A DNA stretch of 64,000 bases from Voacanga thouarsii (Eukaryota > Streptophyta > Magnoliopsida > Gentianales > Apocynaceae): assembly GCA_026120185.1 (NCBI GenBank), contig JANUWF010001783.1, positions 6,603,001-6,667,000 of the forward strand, given 5' to 3'. Below the pieces are notes generated by a model. That model worked only from the letters and a program-made list of their open reading frames with translations. It was not told the DNA's origin and did no database searches. Made by a program: the position numbers and the translations under genes. Shown here piece by piece: positions 35,691 through 45,674 of the stretch (position 1 is its first letter; each line of letters starts with the position of its first letter).

Positions 35691-38600
35691 AAGATATATT
35701 ACCTTTATTTAATTTGAAAATCATATTATTATCTGGAATAAGAAGATAGAGACAAAAGTAATATTAGACAATTTCGATCAATTTGTGTTGGCAATATTGC
35801 ACTCTATTCAAGTGTTATTAACATGAAAGCTAATGAAAGTAACTCCACAAAATTCATTTAAACTGTAGTAGTTAATGTCCACTTCCATCACAAGGAATAC
35901 ACTTTTCTTTTAGGAGTCTTCTAATTTCTGGGTAGCAGGCTTGAAAATGCCACATTGTTTATCAAGATCTTAAATGATAGCTTCAGCATAGGCGCGGCTC
36001 TACTCAAAATTCTCCTTGTAACGGCATTTGCTAAAACACACTTGGAAATCCAACTTGATGGTATGTCGAGCCTAAATTAGTATCTACAAGCATGGTATTC
36101 AAGAGGAGAATTACTCATTAATTCTTCTAAAGCACAACCACATAAGTCAGGCAAGTGCCCATCAAGCGGCAAACTAACCTGAAACATGTGAATATATAGA
36201 ATATAGATTGCGAACTCTATTGATTTATACAGGCATTTCTCTAAGCACATTGATCTCTGGATTGTCATCCATAGATATACACACAGGAGGTTATTCTTTT
36301 TTCTTTTCAAAAAAATAAAACAAGAAAGAAAACATAAGAAGACTCCTAAAAACTTCAAGAAGTAGCTTCTTTATCGAAAACCCCAAAAAAAGAAAAGGAC
36401 TTAAGACATCATGTTTTGGTATAGATTAAAGCCTTCGTTTGGTGAGTATCAAAAGTCATACAGAGTACCTATGAGAAAATTGGAACAAAGAGGTGTGCAC
36501 AAAGTCTGTTTACGTACCACCTTCTCTTATGTATAGCTGCAAGTCTTCGACTTGGTTCATCAAAAGAGGGCCGTTCTGCTGTATGAAATGGGGAACAGAG
36601 AGGTGTGGCGTTTGTCCAAAACACCGCTGTATGTTAGGGTATCTCGTAATTATAGCATTATAGCTTAAAGAAAATCAGGAAGTAAATTCAAGCTGTGAAA
36701 TGTACTATTTCCATAAGCGGAAAATTTGTTAGAGAAGTTGGTGGAATGCTAGTCATGCTGCAATGTATAAGTACAGATGTCATATTGCTTAACGATGTTT
36801 GCTACATGAGAAGAAAAAAAATTTCACCTAAATATATTTGCTAGGTGCCTTTCGAATTTATATCATATTTAAGGGATATACAAGGATGTTACCCAGCGAT
36901 TGTTGTGAGGCTTAACAAGTTTCAGTTGTGCAGTAATTATTTTCCTCAGTGGCCTTTTCTGTGTGTCGAGTACATTGCTGGCCCTGCTGCTCCCCTGGCT
37001 ATTTCAACAAGTAAACTTTTTCACTTAATAGTACGGATGTAAATAAAATTTATTCTAACAAATAGGGAATACAACAGCACTGTAGTAACATTGTTGTACA
37101 CCACATACCTGGTGCATTAGTGTGCCTTTCATTTTGCGTGCCTTTCTTGGTATCCATTTGTCAAGAAAACTCTTCAATCGTTTTCTTGCGTTATTGGTCT
37201 CATGCTTCTTTATACCTTTTGGGTTTGGAAACCGTGATTCAGCTACTCGGGATGAAGGTTTCATGGTTGCCATATCATCTTGGCCCAAATCTCTTTTAAA
37301 TGACTTCCTTTCTCTCATCTGACGTGCTGACAATACATCACATTTGTCTCCAATCTTGCGACTCATTTTGGTTGCCATAGAAATGACATATTCGGTTGCA
37401 CTTTGAGACTCGGCAGCTCAGGCAGCTAAGCGTATCAACAATGTAGCCATCATCTTGTACCTCTCTGCAATGTCAAGATTGGGATCGATAGATACAGCAC
37501 CTCTGTCAACCTGAATAACTGAGGCATCCATAGACTTGTGTGTCCATCGCCTGATGATGTATTGATCTGGAACTGTTTTTACATTAAAGTGATCTAACAC
37601 TTTCAGAGAATGTGAACATAACATTCCAACACTCTGGAAAAGCAAACAACTGCATGTTATGGTTTTCGTTGATGCATCAAATGTAATGGTATGCTATTTT
37701 GATAATCCATCATGCTGTCCAACAATGAACTCAACTAGAGAATTAGGTGCGACACTTGTTCTCTGTATGAGTAGCCCCAAGGATTCATCGAACTGGGCAT
37801 GAAACTCATTGAACAATGGGGAAGTGTATACCTTCGCTACGCAATTTAGCATTGGTGAGTTTCTCAACGCCATTATTGGTAATTTTTGCTTACTTTCGTA
37901 TTCTGAGATCATCTTTTTGTATCACTTCGAGGCAACAACACGACCAAAATATGTGAAGAATTGTAGAATATCATGATCTAACTTTAGATAGTCCGTTAAA
38001 TCTGCATTAAAGCTTTCACTCAATTGTGTACTACGCATCCCAGCCATCCAGGTACCCATCAAGTAGCATCATGCCCATTTCACTCTAGCTGCAAATATGC
38101 TTTTGATCCATTCACTTGTCTCCAGCTCATGGACTAGCACGAGTTTCTGCCAAGTCTCAAGAAACTCCTTCTCATCTTCAATATGGAACATACAATTTCG
38201 AAATATGTCCGAGAGTGACAATCCCTTCCTACAAAGATATCCCAAGTGTTTTATAAAATTTCTCCAAATATGAAATGTATATAAACCATGAAAGGTCTGT
38301 GGGAGAACTGTAGAAATTGCTGCAGCCATTACTGCATCTTGGTCAGTGAAGATTGTTCTAGGATGCTTGCCTCCCATAGCTTCGATGAACGTCGTGAATA
38401 GCCAATTAAATGAATCAATTATTTCATCATAAAGCTAAGCAGCCCCAAAAACTACTAATTGCCTATATTAGTTAAATCCAACAAATACTCTAAGAGGCCG
38501 GCACTGTTTGTTTGTCTTGTATGTGGTGTTAAATGTGACAACATCCCCAAAGTAGGAGTATTCCATGATCATGCGTGCATCAGCCTAGAAAATATTTGTG

Positions 38601-39354
38601 ATTAGCACATCACAATCAAGTTGTACTGCATGGAAGAAAGAAGGATTCATAGAAGCTTGCTCTTCAAAATATCTCATTATTGCCGCGGCCTCACCATACT
38701 GTAAGTTTCTTTGTCTTCTACTGTGGAGGTATCGCTTCAAGTCTTCTTTGGTGCACCATAAATTTTCTTTGCCACCTACTTGTGCTGACATTAGCTCATA
38801 GGATTGCTTTAAAGATAATCCTGCAGCTTCGGCTAAGGAAGCGTTGATGCCTTGCGCATTGCTCACATTCCTTTGTAACGGCATGAGATGAACATAAGAA
38901 GCAGTATAAAGGTCATGGTTGTGGCTTGATTCAAACTCTGTCACCTTGTATTTTTTTTTCCCTATCTAGAACAATGACCATCCGAGCAGCACAACCGGTC
39001 TTCATTTCTACATGAGGACGCTTAATTTCTCTATCACGTTTATCGATCCTTTGAAACCTTGCTTTGCTGCATGTAAACCTCCTAGATGTCAACACACCAG
39101 AGGCATTCTGTGAAACCCCACCTACAACCAACCCTAGAGTAAGGGGGTCGAGATGCATACCATATTATTTTGCATGAATATATATATTTTTGAATGATTT
39201 TATGTGATTTAGAATTGTGGTTTATAGGTTAAAAGGCTTAGATATGCTTATTGAGTAGGAAGGGTAAAATGGTAATTTTACTTGAGGTCAAAATAGGAAG
39301 TTAGCTTGAGGATTAAATAAGAGGAATATGTAGGTGAGAAAATAAGAACAACAA

Positions 39355-39425
39355 TTATTGTGGTTTAGTGGTTAGAGCTTTGGAATTAATCTCTAAGGTC
39401 ATGAGTTCAAATCCCATCATCTAAG
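39355..39425 (+). repeat. tRNA-like sequence with A and B boxes (possible SINE head)
   Basis: TGGTTTAGTGGTTAGAG at 39,361 fits the pol III A box and GAGTTCAAATCCC at 39,403 fits the B box, 42 bp apart as in a tRNA gene. The acceptor and anticodon stems do not pair convincingly, so this is tRNA-derived rather than a tRNA gene. It lies inside the 4.29-kb element. Confidence 0.5.
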
Positions 39426-41021
39426 TTTTTATCATGATTATCTTAATTAAGTTTGAATTTTTGTTTTCTTGCATTCCATAAAAATAGGAATGTTGTCTTA
39501 AGGGAGACATGAAGAGAATGTCCTAATCTTACCATTGTATCCTAAAAAAATTCTAGAGGAATTCTTGTCCTTTTTATTACCTCTAGCTTTGTCCTAACAT
39601 CTTCATAATTTAAATAAACCAAAATCCATTAAATCTCTTCTTTTAAATTCCAAAAAAAAAAAAAATTGTGATAATTCTTCAACCTTGAATTTTGAAAATC
39701 AGACTTGAAGGATAGAGAATTGGCTGAAATTAGGAGAGAAGTTAGGATGAGTTCCCAAGAGAAATAAATCACCATGGTAGAACCTTCAATCCTACCTTCA
39801 TGTTGTTTATATTCTTAGTGAAGGAAATTTGGAAAATTTTCAGAATTTTTGCAGACCTGCTTTTCGAAAAATTTAGCCAATAAACCTACTCATTTGCTGC
39901 CAGAAAAATGGTCATTTCATGTGGCTTGAAGGCTGAAAATTCTGTGCAATTTTCGGACTGCACAAACTGCACAAAACCAGAAAAAAAATTTGAACAGTTT
40001 CGCCACTCTCAACCAGAAAAATGAAGCTATTTTATTCCACCTTCAAGCCAGCAAAACTCCTCTGGTTTTCTTCAAAAAGAAGGCTGAAAAACCAGCCTTA
40101 AAGGACCCTTGAACATCTCTCAAAACCTCTGCAAAATGGGCTGAAGAATTGCAGAAAACTGCACAGGAAAATTTGCAGCACACCTTCGAAACATGAGCAC
40201 TATGAAACTAGAAATTTCCAGCCTTGTTTCCTTAGCCATACACCGAAGAAACTACCCTCAAACCTTTGCAAATTGAACCTTGTTCAGCCATGGACTGAAT
40301 ACCATTAACCTCCACACTTACCTTGAACACTTGGACTCCATAACCACACCTCAAACATCTCCTAAGATTACTCCATTCAAACTACATTTGAACTTCAAAA
40401 TTTCCAGAATTTTTCTCCATGAAAACACCCCTTGTATTAGGCTATACAACCAGAATTCCTCTGCCATTTAAGCTCTAAATTTTGGCAAGCCTTAAGCCTT
40501 ATCAGACCTCATTCATTTCAGCAAAGCAAAACAAACCAGCCGGCACCATTGAAGAGCAAAGAAACCTCCCTTAATCAAACACCATTAGCTAATCTCCTAC
40601 CTCAAACAACTCCACAATTTTCTCTATTTGAAATTCAAATAAAATCTGATCATTCTCTCTCTTTCTAGCTAAGACCGAAACTCCCATCTATCCTAGACCA
40701 TTCGGTCAGCATCATTCCAGATTTCGTGAAGCCTTTTCTCTCAATTCTCTTCAAAACACCAAGAACACCAAGAACACACACTACTTTTCTTCAAGCCTAA
40801 ACCTACTCTAAACACCTCCAATCACTCTCAAATACTCCAGATCACTTCTACTTAACCCCTAGACTTCATTTCTGATATTTATAGCACAAAAACACGCGAA
40901 CAAGAATTTTCAATCGGATCAAAATTAACTTTTTCTTGAAGGTCTCAAGAACATCAACAAGGTAAATCAAGAACAACCTTCTTGTTCATCCTCTTCCATT
41001 CAATTCTCGATATACCTTTCT

Positions 41022-41053
41022 AATACTCTCTCTCTCTCTCCCTCTCTCTCTCG
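41022..41053. repeat. CT microsatellite
   Basis: ACTCTCTCTCTCTCTCCCTC followed by CTCTCTCTCGG, within the 4.29-kb element. Similar CT tracts are common downstream of plant promoters. Confidence 0.8.
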
Positions 41054-43809
41054 GCCAAAATGGTTGATCAACAACCATGGCTGTTTTCTTACTCTTGGAC
41101 AATTCAAGACCCTCACTCGCGTGGACCTTCTTAAATCTTCATCGAAGTAATTATCAACCAAGTATTTCTCCTTAACCTTTCTTTTTAATTCTGAATTCAT
41201 GTCTCTTAGATGTTGATAGGGAGAATAGTATATGAATGGGGGATTGAGTATAAACATATGTTTGAAGGGGTTGAGAGTAGGACATGAGAGTGATTGATCA
41301 TGTTGAAGCTATATGGATTTTCTTGTCAATCAATATATGATCATTATGTTTTAAGAAAATTATGGATGGTTAATGCATGTTAGATGAAATGACACCTTTG
41401 GTGAATAGGATTTTCATGTTCTTATCTTCATTGAAGCCATGGTTATGATTATACTTAGTAGAGATTTGCCATGTGATAGCATGTGTAGATTTAAGCCTAT
41501 GTTCATGAATGGATTAGTTTGTTGTTTGATGTTAGAGAATATGTACATGATTCTTGTTAGCAGTAGGAAAATTATGATCATGATCTTGTTGATTCTAAGT
41601 TATTTTAATTAGCAAATTTTAGTATCTTAATTTAAATTATTACTATATTTTTCCTCTAAGATTTCAAAATTTCTAGGAAGCTTTGGAAATGGGGTATTAA
41701 ATGAAATATTGGTATTTTACTAGTCAAATAAATAATATTTTTCATTAAAAATAATATATGCATATGTATAATATTAAATAAGATCTTTTTATATAAATAT
41801 TATTAATAAATAAAATATTAATGACCTTGTAGGCCTATAGTCATAAATATTATTCATATTTAAATTTGTTTGTTATTTATTAAGCAAAATTTAATATAAT
41901 TTATTTATTAATAATTTTATTTATTACTAATTATTTATTATCTATTAAAAATTAATTAAAAATTATTTGTAATTTATTATTTATTTACAATAAAGCTATT
42001 CTTAAATTACCATTTATTAATATTATATAAAATTCAAACCTTAGTTTATTTATTAATAATAACACTCAAGATTTATTATTTGAGCCTATAACTTATCAAC
42101 AATTATTTTTACAACCCCTAGTTATTTTACCTTATCAAGCTAGACTTATTTTATAAAATCCTTTATCATCTAGCCTAAAGCTTAGGACATTAGGGGCATG
42201 ATTGTAATAAGTTGAACTAGGAATATTTGTGTAAGTGAATATAGCTTGAGCATAACCTTATGTCTTGTGTTTACCCCAGGCGGGGTTAGGTCAGCCTTGG
42301 AAGACTTTTGAATTTGATCAAGCAAATGATCAGGTAAGCTCCTGCATGGAATTATTTGAAGACCAAAACTTACTGTGGCAAGCCAAATGTGATGTGTATG
42401 GACATTCCTTATGTAAAGGCAATTAAGGACTATTTTTCCTTTTTATTCCAGTTAATCAAATCATTTGAAAATCAAACAAGCAGTTTTACACAAAATGCTA
42501 AATTCTTTCTAAAACCCAACTTTGACAAGAATTTTAGAAACCCTTAATTACTATTTCCAAATAAAACAATGTGTGATCAATTTTCTCCCAAGTAGGACAA
42601 TCAACGTTGAGTACTCAATAAGGGTAGACCACCAGGACTAGTCTTTGAAGGGTTAGCATAAGTCTCTCAGTAGGTGGCCACCTATGAGGGGTGAGTCCTT
42701 CCTGGATAGGATGCCAGTCCGGTAGGTCATGCCGGTCCGAGCTAGCAAGTTTCAGTCATGTAGACTGTATGTTTCTGGAGTGGACAATCGGTAAGTTTGG
42801 GTGTAGAGATGGAGGAGTATCTCACCCGGTGGGCCGTACACCTACCTTTTTGTCAGTTTGCACAAAGTGTGGCATTCTGACCGTTATTTAGTCATGGGGC
42901 CCAACGTGTGGTAACCCATGGCTACCCATTTGAGTGGTTGTATTTATTGTGCACCTGTATGGTTTGAGAAGCAAAACACTACTCTTTATTTTCAACACTT
43001 ATTTAACGCTTGCTAGCACTTTCTCTTATGAAACTTTTACAACTTGCATACATGAATTATTTTACCTGAAACACTCAAAGCACACACGGGCTTACTGAGA
43101 TTTTTATCTCATCACCTTTTATACCATGTTTTCAGGTTGATCCGGCTGTGGAGGTCAATAGCTAGACTTGTTGCCAATGTTTTGAAGACTTTATGTTGTT
43201 TTCTTTATAGATGTTTGAGAGGGTGTAGCAAATAATTTATTTTGGATTTGTTCCTGTATTTATCTTTTGGGTTGTAATAAGTTTAATTTTAAAGTATTTA
43301 TTATATTTTATTAAATGTGACGTAGTTATAAAGACCCCTTGTCCATTGGACAAGGCGACATCCCCGGCCCTGTTGGGCCTAGGTAGTGAGGTGTTACATA
43401 TTCTTGTTCCCATACTCTCTACGTATACCGAAGCCCATAGTTGCACCACAACAATTGTAAAAGTTGTATGCTTCTTCTTTAGAATCAAGTATTTGTCCAA
43501 CAGCAGGTAAAAAACAAACATCTGCACTTGTACGGTTCTCCATTAAAAGGAACCTATGGACATCATTAAAAAAAAAAGGGAACAAAGAAATATATTAAAA
43601 TACTTGAGTATGCTTGTAAGTAAAATTCGTAGGATGTTCAGGTGGAACATGTAAATGAATAGGCAAGCGAATATATTGCGGGGAAAATTCTTAATTTAAC
43701 CACGACATAGTCAGAGAGAATGTTATAAATAAGTAAATGTGCGGTCGCATGCTGTGCTATGCTCTGTATACAATCAATGCTGCCAAACAAACAGGTATTA
43801 ACAAGTGAA

Positions 43810-43875
43810 GTAATCACATGAACATGGATGTGTCCATTACTAACTCATTCTCACAAAGACATGAACACAAATATT
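43810..43875 (-). repeat. GTTCATGTG minisatellite, right edge
   Basis: CACATGAACATGG and CACAAAGACATGAACAC on the + strand are the reversed minisatellite unit, a few hundred bases upstream of the FAR1-like start. Confidence 0.5.
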
Positions 43876-44139
43876 AACCTAAAAACCCAGATTACATTGA
43901 ATGCAAATTTTCAAATGCACATACTTAGCTGCAGGAAGACAACTTGGGTGACTGAAAGAGAAAAATCCCCTTTAGCATTGCATGCCTATTGCCTCGTTTG
44001 TATACCAGGAGCTCTTCAATTTCGTCGGATTACATAACCCTATCAACACCATTTGAATTAATCTTAGTATTTGAAGGAATGAGAGAAGAAAGTGAATAGA
44101 AATATTAACATTTGATGAAAGCTTTTGTTTATGTTTACA

Positions 44140-44410
44140 GAGCGGGTGATTTAAGCGGGATTTTTCATTTTTTTTATGAACAGTTCAAAGTACATGTACA
44201 GTAAACTTGCAGAGGCTTCTGGAAGCTAGCTAACGATGCAAGCCGTGATTTTCGTTCGGCTGAGGGCAAAACGACGTCATTTTGCCCTTTTTTGGGACCA
44301 GCGACGTGGACGTTTTCTAACCGGACAATTGCTGGGTTCCTGAATTGCAGCCACAAAAGGGCCATGCAATTCCCGTACAGGAATTGCGCGGCCCCGAATC
44401 CCGAGTACTA
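44140..44410. other. GC-richer block with two strong dyads (possible MITE or promoter fragment)
   Basis: 44,264-44,287 is a 24-bp palindrome centred on GACGTC with GGGCAAAA/TTTTGCCC arms (11 of 12 pairs). 44,359-44,394 can form a 15-bp stem with two mismatches and a 6-base loop (arms GCAATTCC/GGAATTGC plus GGGCC/GGCCC). Nearby GTACATGTAC (about 44,190) is a third short palindrome. No reading frame is supported. Confidence 0.55.
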
Positions 44411-44846
44411 CAATCCTACACTATTTTTCCATTCCTAAGACACCAACACAAAAACCAACTCCCCGAAAAACCCTATCACAAACTTAGCTATCTACAAGAT
44501 TGAATATTTTGAATGAAACCCCTATTCCAAAGAAACTATATCACTCCTCTCTCTTCTACTTCACACATTGGAATGGAGAGAGATAAACACGACTTCATAT
44601 CTTCTTAACTTGATGGAAATGGTCTCAAAGTGCATTTTCAATTGTTGATGATTTTGAGGAATTAGGCCATGGAACCTGAACAATGACCATATGATCATCA
44701 TAGCTGAAATCCATATCAACTCCATCAATCATGCAAAATATAGGTTTCCCAGATGCAAAAGCTCTCATCTCTTCGTGTCCTCTGACCCAAGCCTTACTGA
44801 ATTCCTGTCATCATCATATACGAGAGTCTAAACTACACCACCACCG

Positions 44847-45216
44847 TTTAGCACGTTCATTAATCCAATTGGTGCAAACTGCATAGAGTTCTTAGTCAAA
44901 ATAGTCAGACGAGAAACAGTCACAAACTCATATTCAAATGGTTTAAGGAAGACATTAGTATTCTATGAGAACTTCAAAAGCTTTAACCTTTTCTCCCTCT
45001 GCATATAGACTACAAAAACATCCACTCCTATTTAGCATGTTCACTAATCCAATTGGTGCATCCTACATAAACTTCTTGGCCAAAATGGTCACAGGAGAAA
45101 CAGTCAGAATCTCATATTCAAGTGGTTTAAGAGAGATTTCAGTATTCTCTGAAAACTTCAAAAGTTTTAACCTTTTCTCCCTCTGCACATAGACTGCAAA
45201 AAACATCCACTCATTT
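44847..45216. repeat. Tandem duplication, 2 x about 185 bp, in the raffinose synthase last exon
   Basis: Copy boundaries lie near 44,847, 45,031 and 45,216. Pairs such as AAACATCCAC at 45,016 and 45,201, CCAATTGGTGCA in both copies, and AACCTTTTCTCCCTCTGCA in both copies show a 185-bp period. The copies differ at many positions, so the duplication is old. It repeats the segment encoding SENTEISLKPLEYEIL through APIGLVNMLN. Confidence 0.85.
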
Positions 45217-45249
45217 CAAAGGAAAAAAGCTTCTTCCATTGCTCCATTC

Positions 45250-45594
45250 TATTGAAGTTGTGCTTCAGCTACTGCAACATTGTCCAAGTTAGAATTTTAC
45301 ATATATATTTTTTTAGTTGTTTGACTGTTTCAGATAATTTGTTGATTTTTAGGAAGTTGTTAATCATGGAAATGTGTTCCATGTAGTGCCTTATTTTTAG
45401 ATGTTGATCATGGAAATGTGTTCCATGTAATACTTTGTTTTTCTCATTTCTTCAGTTACTATTTTTTGTTGTATTTAAACACTTTCTCAGACAAAATAAA
45501 GAGTAGAGACTTTACACAGCAAACTGTGCTATTCTTTCTTGCTCTTATTGATCATTTAATCTTTTTAGTCTCTCTCATTCTTTTTAAAATTCCA
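45250..45594 (+). repeat. Copia 5' LTR
   Basis: Starts TATTGAAGTTGTGC (TGTTGAAG in the 3' LTR, so the terminal TG has mutated) and ends TTCCA, just before ACAAAT and the primer site. It contains two direct copies of ATCATGGAAATGTGTTCCATG, each a 7-bp stem dyad. The same pair is in the 3' LTR. The exact 3' border may be 45,597. Confidence 0.85.
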
Positions 45595-45674
45595 ACAAAT
45601 TGGTATCAGAGCCCTCTTCTTGAGGGACTTGTGATTGTGAGAAACTTTTTTCTGTATTTTTGCTTTCTTCGTCC

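Larger units (their letters stand above)
34540..37054. other. Non-coding DNA between the hypothetical genes and the FAR1-like gene
   Basis: Contains a run of about 25 Ts at 34,543-34,567, the reversed minisatellite (next entry) and a small tandem duplication near 35,617. From 35,700 to 37,054 I see nothing convincing beyond short spurious frames. Confidence 0.4.
39109..43398. mobile_element. 4.29-kb TG...CA element, probably a large solo LTR
   Basis: The ends are TGTGAAACCCCACC and GTGTTACA (- strand: TGTAACACCTCAC). It sits in the FAR1 domain with flanks CATTC (39,104-39,108) and TATTC (43,399-43,403), a 5-bp target duplication with one change. Removing the element and one flank restores the FAR1 frame exactly. 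No gag or pol is visible and no internal copy of the ends was found, so a solo LTR or a long non-autonomous element fits better than a complete retrotransposon. Inside are a tRNA-like promoter (39.36 kb), a CT-rich tract (41,022-41,053) and very AT-rich DNA at 41.6-42.1 kb. The 'TGTAACACC' end is common among plant gypsy LTRs. Confidence 0.75.
37055..43543 (-). pseudogene. FAR1/FHY3-type MULE transposase, split by an insertion
   Basis: The N-terminal FAR1 DNA-binding domain starts at 43,543 (MENRTSADVCF; GFGIRREYGNKN) and is interrupted at 43,398. It resumes at 39,108 (SGVLTSRRFTCSKAR, KTGCAARM). After a frameshift come SSHNHDLY, the MULE transposase domain (YSYFGDVVTFNTTYKTN at about 38,540; TDQDAVMAAAI; TQLSESFN near 38,020), a SWIM zinc finger (CSCLLFQSVGMLCSHSLKVL, about 37,645) and a basic C-terminus ending at 37,055. 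From 38,944 to 37,055 one frame is kept with seven isolated stops. There is also an extra base in the A9 run at 38,951-38,959. FAR1 proteins normally have FDTTY at the first catalytic Asp; here it is FNTTY. A splice acceptor (CCATAG) precedes the start, so a 5' UTR intron is likely. It once bound and mobilised MULE ends; now dead. Confidence 0.85.
24520..43875. mobile_element. Candidate composite Mutator-like element (Ulp1 plus FAR1 transposase)
   Basis: A Ulp1-like gene on + and a FAR1-type transposase on - converge, and both sides carry the same minisatellite in mirrored orientation. Plant MULEs carrying Ulp1-like genes are known, as are FAR1-type MULEs. I could not delimit terminal inverted repeats or a 9-bp target duplication, so these limits are only the outer minisatellite edges. 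Two separate, adjacent elements remain possible. Confidence 0.4.

Noticed and set aside
35200..35712. 170-codon + strand frame rich in HEHVTQ
   Set aside because: It is the reversed GTTCATGTG minisatellite read in frame; no start context or domain.
36077..37042. Short frames at 36,077-36,358 (-) and 36,845-37,042 (+)
   Set aside because: No domain, no splice support, and composition like the surrounding non-coding DNA.
39361..39425. A functional tRNA gene
   Set aside because: A and B boxes are present, but acceptor and anticodon stems do not pair, so it is at most tRNA-derived.
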